Under the pieces are notes generated by a model. That model was given only the letters and a program-made list of their open reading frames with translations, was not told the origin of the DNA and searched no databases. A DNA stretch of 64,000 bases from Roseibium marinum (GTDB lineage Bacteria > Pseudomonadota > Alphaproteobacteria > Rhizobiales > Stappiaceae): contig NZ_PPCN01000006.1 in the NCBI RefSeq assembly GCF_002906165.1, positions 186,001-250,000 of the forward strand. Reading direction: 5' to 3'. Shown piece after piece: positions 1 to 7,892 of this stretch; the stretch's first letter is position 1; every line of letters begins with the position of its first letter. Position numbers and translations under genes: made by a program.

Positions 1-238
1 AAACCAGACATCTTTCCCTCCCAGAAGAAATTAAATGGAGGTCTTAATCAGCAATCCATGAACTTTACTTGCATTTCTGATTTTTTGCAATCTTTACTAG
101 CATCGAGGCGGCCGGAAACCGGCGTTAATTGGCCCAAGTCTCCGGCATGATTTCAGTCTTCGAGACCACTACAAAGCAAATGTCTCTTGCCTTAACCGGT
201 GCCAGAAGGTTTTCTTGGCGCATTGCTGGAGACCTCAA

Positions 239-1585
239 ATGAATTTCATTTTTCAAATTGTGAACCGCTGCTGGTTGATGGCATTGCTGTTTTCCCTGCC
301 TTCGGCCGCGATTGCGGCCGGCAAGGTCGCACTGGTCATCGGCAACGGCGCTTACCGATCGATGCCCGCGCTGGCGAACCCTTCGAATGACGCCAACCTG
401 ATCGCAGGCAAACTCACCGGGCTCGGCTTTGACGTTGTCCGGATTATCGATGGCGACCGCCGGGACTTCCATGACGGCCTCACCCGGTTCGGGCGCAGGG
501 CGCAAGGAGCGGACGTCGCCCTGGTATTTTACGCCGGCCACGGCGTCCAGGTGAACGGCCGCAACTGGCTGTTGCCGGTGGATGCGGACATTCTGGCCTC
601 GACGGACCTGCCGGGCCAGGCGGTCAAGGCCGACGACCTTCTGGAAATCATGGACGTTTCGGGGGCGCGGTTGAAGCTGGTCTTCCTGGATGCTTGCCGC
701 AACAATCCCCTGCCGCGCTCCCTGTCACGGGGGACCACAAACGGCCTGGCCCGGCTGGAAGCCAACGCGGCGGGCATGATGATTGCCTTTGCCACCTCGC
801 CCGGCGATGTCGCGCTGGACGGATCGGGTTCCAACAGCCCCTTCACCGAAGCGCTGGCCCGTCTTATCGGCACGCCCGATCTGGAAGTCCGCCATCTGAT
901 GGGCCGCGTGCGGGAAAGCGTCTACTCATCGACGGGCGAACGCCAGCTTCCCTGGCTGAACGAGGCCCTCATCGGCGAATTCTATTTCGGCGGAAAGTCG
1001 CAGGACGGCCCGCAGTCCGTTGCCGTATATACACCGGCGAACACCCCGGGGGACACGGGGTCGGAAAGCAAGAGGACCGAGAGCCTGGCGGCGACCCGTC
1101 ACAATCCCCTGCCGGAGTACGCGGCGACAAGTTGCAGCCCGGCGCGCTCGGGAAGCGGCGCCTTGCAGGTCTGCGCCAGTTCCGTACTCGACCCGCAATA
1201 CGGCAACCGTTACGGCCCGGGCAACCTGCTCGATGGCGAGACTTCGACCGCCTGGGTCGAGGGCGTTTCCGGAGATGGGTCAGGGGAAAAGGTCCTGTTA
1301 GCCTTTGACCGGCCGAGATGGCTCCAGGGCTTTGAAATCGTCAACGGTTACGCCAAGAACCAGGACATCTTTCACAAGAACGCCCGCATAAGGACCGCCA
1401 ACATCACCCTGTCCGACGGCACGAGCCGGACCCTCAGCCTGAGCGACACGATGGACGCCGAGCGCTATGTCTTCGACGCACCTGTGGAGGCCGCATGGCT
1501 GGAGTTCGAAATCGGTTCGGTGTTCCCCGGATCCAAATACAAGGACACGGCCATCTCCGAGGTGATCCCCCTGTTTGACGAGTGA
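239..1585 (+). CDS. Secreted caspase-like peptidase (C14/metacaspase) with C-terminal glycan-binding-type domain
   Basis: 448 residues from the ATG at 239, chosen because GGAGA at 228-232 sits 6 nt upstream; an ATG at 215 in frame lacks such a site. Residues 1-27 form a signal peptide (hydrophobic stretch ending SAAIAA). Residues 28-240 are a caspase p20-like fold: the catalytic dyad is seen as YAGHG (His about 101) and FLDACRNN (Cys about 153). Residues 310-448 resemble the discoidin-like 'NADase-type glycan-binding' domain (NLLDGETSTAW, GYAKN). The fold and dyad are seen; protease activity is known for the family, and periplasmic or surface location is inferred from the signal. It converges on the VanX-like gene downstream. 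A small GCCGG-AAA-CCGGC hairpin (111-123) lies upstream. Partners and trigger are unknown. Confidence 0.85.
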   Translation: MNFIFQIVNRCWLMALLFSLPSAAIAAGKVALVIGNGAYRSMPALANPSNDANLIAGKLTGLGFDVVRIIDGDRRDFHDGLTRFGRRAQGADVALVFYAGHGVQVNGRNWLLPVDADILASTDLPGQAVKADDLLEIMDVSGARLKLVFLDACRNNPLPRSLSRGTTNGLARLEANAAGMMIAFATSPGDVALDGSGSNSPFTEALARLIGTPDLEVRHLMGRVRESVYSSTGERQLPWLNEALIGEFYFGGKSQDGPQSVAVYTPANTPGDTGSESKRTESLAATRHNPLPEYAATSCSPARSGSGALQVCASSVLDPQYGNRYGPGNLLDGETSTAWVEGVSGDGSGEKVLLAFDRPRWLQGFEIVNGYAKNQDIFHKNARIRTANITLSDGTSRTLSLSDTMDAERYVFDAPVEAAWLEFEIGSVFPGSKYKDTAISEVIPLFDE

Positions 1586-1624
1586 TCCCAACTGTCGTCA
1601 ACAGGGACCCGGATACGGCCGCCG

Positions 1625-2350
1625 CTACCGGCGCTCGATCGCAAAATCGAAGGCCGTGCCGGGAAACGGTTCGCCTTGAAGAGTGAAATGCCACCACTCG
1701 CCCGGATAATTCCGGAAACCGCCGCGTTGCATCAGTGCGACGAGTTTCCGCCGCAGTATCTGCGCGGAAACCGCAACCGCCGTCGACTCTGTTCGGCTGG
1801 CAGGGTCGAAGCAGTCGAACGGGGTCCCGAAATCGGCGGTCTCCCGATCCTTGCGGGCGCAGGCTGCCCGGGCATCGGGCTCATGCGCCGGGCCGGAGAG
1901 CAGTTCCAGCGCAACATCGACGGTGGACCCCCGGGCGTGGCTGCTTTTCGCGCCGATATAGCCCTGCCGGATCAACTGCGCCCTTGACACATTCGGGTAA
2001 TACGCAGGGTCCGTCCCCTTGCCGGCATTGACCCAGGCCACCATGGCGTTGACGGCTCGCTGCGGCCGGTAGCAGTCGAAGACGACGAGCGAGTAACCCG
2101 CGCTCACGGCGGCGCTCTGGGTCCTGCCGAGCGCCCTGGCCGCGTCTTGCGTCAATACGCATTCCGGTGCCCCGTAGCCGGGCAGACGCTTGCGCATGAA
2201 ATTGTCGCGCCCCGCGTAACGCATGTCCTGGCGGATATCGGGAACGGTATCGCGCAGATAAACGAACCCCCGCGGCAACGGGTCCGCCGCGGCGCTGGCG
2301 CCCCCTGCGCAGAAAATCAGACCGGCAACGGCAAACCGCCTAATCCACAT
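1625..2350 (-). CDS. Secreted D-alanyl-D-alanine dipeptidase-like protein (VanX/DdpX, M15D)
   Basis: 241 residues starting at the ATG at 2350, followed by a signal peptide (MWIRRFAVAG... ending ASAAA). M15D zinc-site motifs are visible: SSHARGSTVD (His 138, Asp 145) and GEWWH (Glu 218, His 221), plus YRP (Arg 95) typical of VanX. Members hydrolyse D-Ala-D-Ala; in bacteria without vancomycin resistance they are thought to recycle peptidoglycan dipeptide. The start overlaps the end of the upstream ECF sigma gene by 11 bases, so the two are probably translationally coupled and the sigma factor may control it. The frame stays open upstream to 2650, but that part is only the shadow of the sigma gene. 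Confidence 0.85.
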   Translation of the reverse strand: MWIRRFAVAGLIFCAGGASAAADPLPRGFVYLRDTVPDIRQDMRYAGRDNFMRKRLPGYGAPECVLTQDAARALGRTQSAAVSAGYSLVVFDCYRPQRAVNAMVAWVNAGKGTDPAYYPNVSRAQLIRQGYIGAKSSHARGSTVDVALELLSGPAHEPDARAACARKDRETADFGTPFDCFDPASRTESTAVAVSAQILRRKLVALMQRGGFRNYPGEWWHFTLQGEPFPGTAFDFAIERR

Positions 2351-2906
2351 CGACGGCCTCGTCGGTTTCCAGAAGCTGGCGCAGCCTGCCGAAGGCGAGG
2401 CGTATTCGGGATTTGACCGTGCCGAGCGGCAGTCCGGTCCGCTCCGCGATTTCGCTGTGCGACTGTCCGGTGAAAAAGGCCAGCCGGACCACCTGCCGCT
2501 GTTCCTCGGGCAATTGCTTGAGCGCGGCCCGGACTCGTGTTTCCCGCAGGCGCGCATCCATCTCGTCGACGACATCCGGCAGAGGGACCGGCTGCAGCGC
2601 CGGCTCGTCCGGGTTGAGTTCCGCGGTCTTTTGCCGCCGCAGGCGGTCAATGCGGCGGTTGCGGGCGATACGGAAGAGCCAGGTGCTGGCGGAGGATTTA
2701 CCTGGATCGAACAGCTCCGCCTTGCGCCAGAGCGTTACCATCACATCCTGGGCAACGTCCTCGGCAACGGCGTCGTCCGCTCCCTGCTTCATCAGGTAAC
2801 CCTTCAGGCGCGGAGCGAAATGATCGAACAATTCAACGAAGGCAGCCCTGTCCCGCTCCGCCGCAACCTTGACGATGAGGTTGGAATAATACTGCGCATC
2901 CGCCAA
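2340..2906 (-). CDS. ECF-family RNA polymerase sigma factor
   Basis: 188 residues. Sigma region 2 spans about residues 20-90 (DVAQDVMVTLWRKA, TWLFRIARNRRIDRLRR) and region 4 about 125-180, with a helix-turn-helix (HSEIAERTGLPLGTVKSRIR). The two regions are joined by a Pro-rich linker, as in RpoE-type ECF factors. No anti-sigma gene lies beside it: the next gene in the transcript is the VanX-like dipeptidase, overlapping by 11 bases. A sequence fitting the ECF consensus GGAAC-17-CGTC lies upstream at 3030-3055, so autoregulation is likely. The signal sensed cannot be read from the sequence. Confidence 0.92.
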   Translation of the reverse strand: MADAQYYSNLIVKVAAERDRAAFVELFDHFAPRLKGYLMKQGADDAVAEDVAQDVMVTLWRKAELFDPGKSSASTWLFRIARNRRIDRLRRQKTAELNPDEPALQPVPLPDVVDEMDARLRETRVRAALKQLPEEQRQVVRLAFFTGQSHSEIAERTGLPLGTVKSRIRLAFGRLRQLLETDEAVDVD

Positions 2907-3224
2907 TGGCTGCCAAACTCCCTGCCGACCTTCCGGTCATGACAAATCTTTAGCACGTTCGCCGGTTTTCGAAAGGGGGTTGAGCCACACCGCCACACTG
3001 TTGCCGTGATTAACCGCAACAGGCTGTGGGACGATCCGGGAAACGGACCCGTTCCGGCGGCCGTGCCCCGACATGAGAAAAAGAGCGTCAAAAACTCAAA
3101 AAAACCAATTGCCGTGGCTTCAACCCTTTCGTAACCCGCTTTAAGTTATCATTAAAGCAAGGTTTATATGACAAACGGCAATTGAATTGAATTTGACGGA
3201 AACTCAAAGCCAAACGGTGTGGAG
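2907..3224. other. Divergent intergenic region between ECF operon and IalB-family gene
   Basis: 318 bases without a credible gene. It holds the ECF-type promoter (3030-3055) and an AT-rich dyad CTTTAA-gttatca-TTAAAG (3139-3157) about 70 nt before the IalB-family start, which could be an operator or part of its promoter. Nothing else stands out. Confidence 0.4.
3030..3055 (-). promoter_or_regulatory. Putative ECF-type promoter of the sigma-factor operon
   Basis: Read on the minus strand, GGAAC (3055-3051) is followed after exactly 17 nt by CGTC (3033-3030), matching the GGAAC-N16/17-CGTY pattern of RpoE/EcfG-type promoters. It lies about 124 nt upstream of the sigma ATG in the right orientation. 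Seen by pattern only. Confidence 0.5.
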
Positions 3225-3734
3225 ATGATGAAAGCAAAATCGCTGGTTCTAGCCCTTGCAGGCCTGGCCGTTTCGAGTGCAGCGGCTTTCGCACAAACCC
3301 CGACGCTCCTGAAGCAGCATAACGACTGGGCGGCTTATGCGCTGACCAGCGGCGGCGGCAAGGTCTGCTACGCGCTGACCAAGCCGACCACCTTGCTTCC
3401 CGGGGATCGCAATCACGGGGACGTGTTCTTCTTCGTGACGTCCCGTCCGGCGGAAGGCGTCAGCTCCGAACCAAGCCTGCTTGTCGGATACCCGTTCAAG
3501 GACAAGTCCTCGGTGACGGTCGATATCGACGGCAAGGCCTTTACGCTGTTCACCAACAATGACGGCGCCTGGGTGGAAAATGCCGCGACCGAGGCGCAAC
3601 TCGTCGCGGCCATGAAGGCAGGCCGGGAAATGAGCGTCAACGGCGAATCCAGCCGCGGCACCCGGACGACCTACAAGTTCTCGCTTTCCGGCGTGACGGC
3701 GGCGATCAATACCGCCGGCCAGGCCTGCCAGTAA
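3225..3734 (+). CDS. Secreted invasion-associated locus B (IalB) family protein
   Basis: 169 residues with a clear signal peptide (KSLVLALAGLAVSSAAAFAQ). The mature part matches the IalB family: WAAYALTSGGGKVCYAL near the N-terminus, VGYPFKDKSSVTVDIDGK in the middle, RGTRTTYKFSLSGVTAAI and a C-terminal Cys, giving a conserved pair of cysteines. The family is periplasmic or surface-exposed and linked to host-cell entry in Bartonella, but it is widespread in free-living alphaproteobacteria with unknown role. Start is ambiguous: GTG 3219, ATG 3225 and ATG 3228 are in frame, with GGAG at 3221-3224 favouring 3228 or 3225. A strong terminator follows at 3768. Confidence 0.82.
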   Translation: MMKAKSLVLALAGLAVSSAAAFAQTPTLLKQHNDWAAYALTSGGGKVCYALTKPTTLLPGDRNHGDVFFFVTSRPAEGVSSEPSLLVGYPFKDKSSVTVDIDGKAFTLFTNNDGAWVENAATEAQLVAAMKAGREMSVNGESSRGTRTTYKFSLSGVTAAINTAGQACQ

Positions 3735-4086
3735 CCGGCGAAGCCTTACCCGCGATCACGACATTGACCCGGCAGGGCGCTTCTGGCGCCTTCGCCGGGC
3801 TTTTCGCTATGAATGGGCTCACTGGCCGCATGGCACCAATGCAGCCGGAAAACTTGATTTTTACCCGCGTTTGTGGTTTTGGAAACGGCTTGAGCATGCC
3901 GCGTTCGATTGAGCGCAGACAAGATGCTCCGACACTTTAAAAATCGATCAACTTTTTGACTTCCGTTTCCTGCTGGTCGGAGGTCTGTTGATCTGGAGTT
4001 TCAACCTGACGATCAGGTGACCGGCTGCCGCATCCACAAAGCTGGATACGTCACGAAAAGCGCCGGACAGGAAAACGGATCACGAC
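3735..4086. other. Intergenic region IalB-family gene to rlmN
   Basis: 352 bases. Apart from the terminator at 3768-3804, I see no credible gene. It must carry the rlmN promoter, but no convincing -35/-10 pair was found. Confidence 0.4.
3768..3804 (+). terminator. Rho-independent terminator of the IalB-family gene
   Basis: CCCGGC (3768-3773) pairs with GCCGGG (3794-3799), and inside it GGCGC (3776-3780) pairs with GCGCC (3786-3790); TTTT follows at 3801. It is 34 nt past the stop codon. Confidence 0.75.
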
Positions 4087-5307
4087 ATGGCGATTACGCT
4101 CGATATCGCGCGGGACAATCCGAACGCGCCGACGGTTCCAGCCGCAGCCTCCCTGCTGCCGGGCGAGGAAAAACCGGGATTGATCGGCCTCAACCGCGAA
4201 GAACTGGGCGAAGCGCTCGGCACCATAGGCGTACCGCAGAAACAATGGCGGATGCGGGCGTCCCAGCTTTGGCATTGGCTGTATGTGCGCGGCGTGTCCG
4301 ATTTCGCGCAGATGACCAATATCGCCAAGGACCTGCGCCAGAAACTCGACGAGAATTTTTCCATTGCCCGCCCGGAAATCGTCTCCGAGCAGATTTCCGT
4401 CGACGGCACGCGCAAGTGGCTGTTCCGCTTTCTCCCGCGCGGCGCCGGCCGCCCGGTCGAGGTCGAGACCGTCTATATTCCCGAGGAAGGCCGGGGAACG
4501 CTTTGCGTCTCTTCCCAGGTCGGCTGTACCCTCACCTGCACCTTCTGCCACACCGGCACCCAGAAGATGGTCCGCAACCTGACCGCGGAGGAAATCCTCG
4601 CGCAGGTCCTGTTGGCGCGCGACCGTGTCGGCGACTTCCCCGACGCCCACACACCGCAGGGCGCTATTGTCCCCTCCGAGGGCCGGCTGGTCACCAACGT
4701 CGTGATGATGGGCATGGGCGAACCGCTCTACAATTTCGAAAACGTGAAGAAAGCGCTTCTGATCGCCTCGGACGGCGACGGCCTGTCACTCTCCAAGCGC
4801 CGCATCACGCTGTCGACCTCCGGTGTCGTGCCGGAAATCTTCCGCACCGGCGACGAGATCGGCTGCATGCTGGCGATCTCCCTGCATGCGGTCCGCGACG
4901 AATTGCGCGATGTTCTGGTGCCGATCAACAAGAAGTGGAACATTGCGGCCCTGCTGGACGCCTGCCGGAACTATCCGGGCCTGTCCAACGCAAAGCGCAT
5001 CACCTTCGAATACGTGATGCTGAAGGGCATCAACGACAGCAACAAGGACGCGCTGGATCTGGTCCGCCTGCTGAAGGGCATACCGGCCAAGATCAACCTG
5101 ATCCCGTTCAACCCATGGCCGGGCTCCGAATACGAATGTTCCGACTGGGAGCGCATCGAGGAATTCTCCGACATCGTCAACCGCGCCGGCTACGCCTCCC
5201 CGATCCGCACCCCGCGCGGCCGCGACATCTTCGCCGCCTGCGGCCAGCTCAAATCCGCGTCGGAACGCATGCGCAAGAAAGACCGGGACGCGCTGACCGC
5301 CGGTTGA
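4087..5307 (+). CDS. rlmN: 23S rRNA (adenine2503-C2)/tRNA (adenine37-C2) methyltransferase RlmN
   Basis: 406 residues, usual length for alphaproteobacterial RlmN. Radical-SAM enzyme that methylates C2 of A2503 in 23S rRNA and A37 in some tRNAs. The SAM/4Fe-4S motif CTLTCTFC is present (Cys 147, 151, 154), as is the GMGEPL motif; the second catalytic Cys sits in AACGQL (Cys 385). The N-terminal RNA-binding part includes [11 protein letters not shown]. Start at the ATG at 4087; a longer open frame from 4017 in another phase is a shadow. Monocistronic, followed by a hairpin and a copy of the 115-bp palindromic repeat. Confidence 0.96.
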   Translation: MAITLDIARDNPNAPTVPAAASLLPGEEKPGLIGLNREELGEALGTIGVPQKQWRMRASQLWHWLYVRGVSDFAQMTNIAKDLRQKLDENFSIARPEIVSEQISVDGTRKWLFRFLPRGAGRPVEVETVYIPEEGRGTLCVSSQVGCTLTCTFCHTGTQKMVRNLTAEEILAQVLLARDRVGDFPDAHTPQGAIVPSEGRLVTNVVMMGMGEPLYNFENVKKALLIASDGDGLSLSKRRITLSTSGVVPEIFRTGDEIGCMLAISLHAVRDELRDVLVPINKKWNIAALLDACRNYPGLSNAKRITFEYVMLKGINDSNKDALDLVRLLKGIPAKINLIPFNPWPGSEYECSDWERIEEFSDIVNRAGYASPIRTPRGRDIFAACGQLKSASERMRKKDRDALTAG

Positions 5308-5351
5308 TGCGGTCCCGGCCGGTTCAACTTTTTCAGAGCGTGTCCCGGGCA

Positions 5352-5419
5352 TCCATTCGGGTTCTCCTGGAAGACTTGAAGTGTGGTAACTCCAGTTTCC
5401 TCGCTCAGGCCTGAATGGA
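5352..5419. other. Nested hairpin downstream of rlmN
   Basis: TCCATTCGGG (5352-5361) pairs, with one mismatch, with CCTGAATGGA (5410-5419); inside it CTGGA (5367-5371) pairs with TCCAG (5391-5395). No T-run follows on either strand, so it is not a standard terminator. It may stabilise the 3' end or belong to a longer repeat together with the adjacent element. Confidence 0.4.
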
Positions 5420-5440
5420 CAACCTCTTGAAAGCTCACAT

Positions 5441-5555
5441 CTATAGCGTGTTGCGTTTAAGCGGATGCATGGATTTGGGAAGACGCCCGAGGCAGCATTT
5501 GCACTGCAAACGCGTTCGGGCGATCTCCTGAATTCAATTTAACGCGAGACGCTTT
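5441..5555. repeat. 115-bp palindromic intergenic repeat, copy 1
   Basis: Same length as the element at 32902-33016 and about 90% identical (I count 12 differences). It is palindromic at three levels: imperfect ends (AGCGTGTTGCGTTTAA against the reverse complement of TTTAACGCGAGACGCT), CGCCCGA / TCGGGCG, and TTTGC / GCAAA at the centre. It sits between convergent genes. Its right end encodes the last four residues (SVSR) and the TAA stop of the aldo/keto reductase gene. Probably a mobile or formerly mobile small repeat family; could act as a bidirectional terminator. Confidence 0.8.
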
Positions 5556-6606
5556 GGGTCCCGAGCGTCTTCCAGACGTCCACTTGCGACCAGTCTTCCA
5601 GAAACCCGTAGGGATATGCGGGCAGGCCGGGCGAGGACACTTTCGTCAAGGTCTCCAGCTCTGACACCTCCAGGACCAGGTCCCTGGCCGCGAGATTGTC
5701 AGCCAGTTGCTCTTCGGTGCGCGCACCCAGCAGGATCGAGGCAACGCCGGGGCGGCTGCCAAGCCAGGCGAGCGCCACGTGGGCCGGAGGCCGGCCGTGA
5801 CGGGAAGCGATGGACCTGAGTGCATCGAGAACGGCATGCGTCCGGCTGGTGTTGCGGAGGTCGTATGCTTCCACGCCCCGGTTCGGATCCTCTCCCAGCC
5901 GGGTCGCTCCGGTCGGCCGCGCTTCGGCGGTATATTTGCCGGTCAGCCAGCCGCCCCCCAGAGGCGACCATGGCGTCAGTGACAATCCCGCCTCCAGGCA
6001 GCAGGGCAGGACTTCCAGCTCGATCCCGCGGTCCAGAAGATTATATTGCGGCTGGACGGCCACGGGAACGGGATACCCCTGCGCCCGGGCTGTGGAGACA
6101 ATTTTCTGGATCTGCCAGCCGCAGACATTCGACCAGGCGATATTGTGGATCTTCCCCGCACTCACGAGGTCGTCCAGCGTGGCGAGGCTCTCGGCGACAT
6201 CGGTGTGGCGATCCCAGCCGTGAATGAAATAAACGTCGATGGCCTCGACCTGCAGCCGCGTGAGGCTGGCATCCACGGATCGCACGATAGCGCGCCGCGA
6301 GGCGCCGTGGCTTCCCGGAGGAGGCGCGAACCGTCCCTTGGTCGCCAGGATAAGATCTCCCATGCCACCGCGCCGGCGCCCCCATTTGCCGATGATTTTT
6401 TCCGAAGCCCCGCCGCCATAGACATCGGCGGTATCGAGGAAGGTTCCGCCCTGGTCGACGAAAAGATCGAGCTGCCGGAAAGACCCTTCCTCGTCCGTCT
6501 CCGCGCCGAAGGTCATGGTACCCAGTCCCATTCGGGAAACCAACGGCCCTGCCTGTCCCAAGGCGGTCGTCGCCATGCCTGGACTGCTGTTCTTGGCTTG
6601 CGTCAT
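5539..6606 (-). CDS. Aldo/keto reductase
   Basis: 355 residues from the ATG at 6606 (AGGAG just upstream); in-frame sequence further upstream belongs to the preceding small ORF region. NADPH-dependent oxidoreductase with a TIM-barrel fold. The catalytic tetrad is recognisable: Asp/Tyr in DTADVYGGG, Lys in LATKGRF, His in YFIHGWD. The cofactor loop near ILLGARTEEQLADN is typical of the YajO/GPR-like subfamily. Substrate unknown. The start overlaps the upstream 82-residue ORF by ATGA, and a LysR regulator is divergent, so the pair is probably LysR-controlled. The stop codon lies inside the 115-bp repeat. Confidence 0.9.
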   Translation of the reverse strand: MTQAKNSSPGMATTALGQAGPLVSRMGLGTMTFGAETDEEGSFRQLDLFVDQGGTFLDTADVYGGGASEKIIGKWGRRRGGMGDLILATKGRFAPPPGSHGASRRAIVRSVDASLTRLQVEAIDVYFIHGWDRHTDVAESLATLDDLVSAGKIHNIAWSNVCGWQIQKIVSTARAQGYPVPVAVQPQYNLLDRGIELEVLPCCLEAGLSLTPWSPLGGGWLTGKYTAEARPTGATRLGEDPNRGVEAYDLRNTSRTHAVLDALRSIASRHGRPPAHVALAWLGSRPGVASILLGARTEEQLADNLAARDLVLEVSELETLTKVSSPGLPAYPYGFLEDWSQVDVWKTLGTQSVSR

Positions 6607-6851
6607 ACATGCTCCTGTTTCGACACCGCTGAGGTTTGCGGACCCGCGTGTCTCACGGCCCGCAGAATTTTGACAATCCGCCGCCACAAGGGGTCCCCGC
6701 CCGACGCGATCCCTTCGACAATTTGAAACAGCACGACGCAACCGGCGCCGCCATGCACCTCCAGAAAGGCGTCTTCGTCACGTCGTGCCTGCGTCATCCG
6801 GGCTTGGGGAAACGGCACTTCAGCCGGTCCCAGGTTCGGGGGGCTCTTCAT
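6603..6851 (-). CDS. Small hypothetical protein coupled to the aldo/keto reductase
   Basis: 82 residues, not recognised. Support for translation: a good ribosome site (GGAG, 6 nt before the ATG at 6851) and an ATGA overlap with the reductase start. No signal peptide; one short hydrophobic stretch (GAGCVVLFQIVEGIA). It might be a remnant of a larger gene. It faces the LysR gene across a 152-bp divergent region containing the direct repeat GTCGAA-gt-GTCGAA near 6965. Confidence 0.5.
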   Translation of the reverse strand: MKSPPNLGPAEVPFPQARMTQARRDEDAFLEVHGGAGCVVLFQIVEGIASGGDPLWRRIVKILRAVRHAGPQTSAVSKQEHV

Positions 6852-7003
6852 ATCTGTCTCCGTCTATTCTCGGGCCGGTGAACATCGCTCCGTCCTTTTC
6901 TCCCGCAGAGAGCCTGCCGGAGGACGGGCGCCGCACTTGACCTGCCCCTAAAATAAAGGCCTTGTCGAAGTGTCGAAATGAAATTGTTTGAACGGATCTT
7001 TTC

Positions 7004-7837
7004 ATGGATGAAAAGGATTTGGACTGGAGCGATCTGCATCTCTTCCTCGCGGTGGCCCGCGATGGCGGCCTTTCGGCGGCTGCGAAATCGACCCGGCGCA
7101 GTGCCGCGACCCTGGGGCGCCGAATGCACGCGCTGGAACGGACGTTGAAGCGCGAATTGTTTATCCGGCACGACCGCGGCTACGAATTGACCGCCGAGGG
7201 GCGCGACCTGATGGTGGCGCTCGCCGAAATCGAAACCCGCATCCTCCGATTGGCGGCGACGCCGGATCAGACGGAGCGGCCGCTGATCAAGATCTCCGCC
7301 GGAACGTGGACAACCCTGGCCTTGCTGGAGTGCCTCGACAGCATCACTGGCACGCCCCCGGACATCCGGCTGCGGTTCATCTCGGCGGAAAAGACCCTGA
7401 ATATTCCGCACCGCGAAGTCGTGATCGGTTTCCGCAATCACCGCCCCACCGGAGAAAACCTCGCCGGCCGCAAGCTCATGCAAGTCGAGTTCGCTCCTTA
7501 TGCCGTGCCCGGCGCGCCCGAACGGTGGATCAAGGTGCTGGCGGACACACCCTCGGCGCGCTGGCTGGACAGGACCGTCGGGAATGATGCCCTGTGCGAG
7601 GTCAATGCGCCGCGCAACAGTCTGGATCTGGCCCTGGCGGGCAAGGGTATCGCGCTCCTGCCGACGTTTATCGGCGATGCGCAACAGGCCCTGCACCGGA
7701 CCGGAAACACGGTACAGGAATTGTCCCATGACCAGTGGCTCGTCACGCATCAGGACGACCGCCATCTTCCCGAGGTGAGGCGCGCGATCGACCGCCTCTG
7801 CCGCGTGCTGAAAAGACCCGGCCCGCCGCGTCCGTGA
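7004..7837 (+). CDS. LysR-family transcriptional regulator
   Basis: 277 residues. The N-terminal winged helix-turn-helix (residues 8-65: LHLFLAVARDGGLSAAAKS, RRMHALERTLKRELFIR) is typical of LysR regulators. The effector domain (90-270) is shorter and more divergent than usual. Divergent from the small ORF/aldo-keto reductase pair, the usual arrangement for a LysR regulator and its target. Effector unknown. Confidence 0.9.
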   Translation: MDEKDLDWSDLHLFLAVARDGGLSAAAKSTRRSAATLGRRMHALERTLKRELFIRHDRGYELTAEGRDLMVALAEIETRILRLAATPDQTERPLIKISAGTWTTLALLECLDSITGTPPDIRLRFISAEKTLNIPHREVVIGFRNHRPTGENLAGRKLMQVEFAPYAVPGAPERWIKVLADTPSARWLDRTVGNDALCEVNAPRNSLDLALAGKGIALLPTFIGDAQQALHRTGNTVQELSHDQWLVTHQDDRHLPEVRRAIDRLCRVLKRPGPPRP

Positions 7838-7892
7838 CATCGTTCCCGGACCCGCATACCCGGCCAGGATGTGAGCTTTCGCGGGCAGGGTG

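Noticed and set aside
239..3734. Possible defence island around the caspase-like gene
   Set aside because: The neighbours (sigma factor, dipeptidase, IalB protein, rlmN) are not defence genes, and the signal peptide points to export rather than cytoplasmic suicide.
4017..5414. 465-codon frame overlapping rlmN on the same strand
   Set aside because: Arg/Pro-rich translation in another phase; rlmN with its CxxxCxxC site is the real gene.
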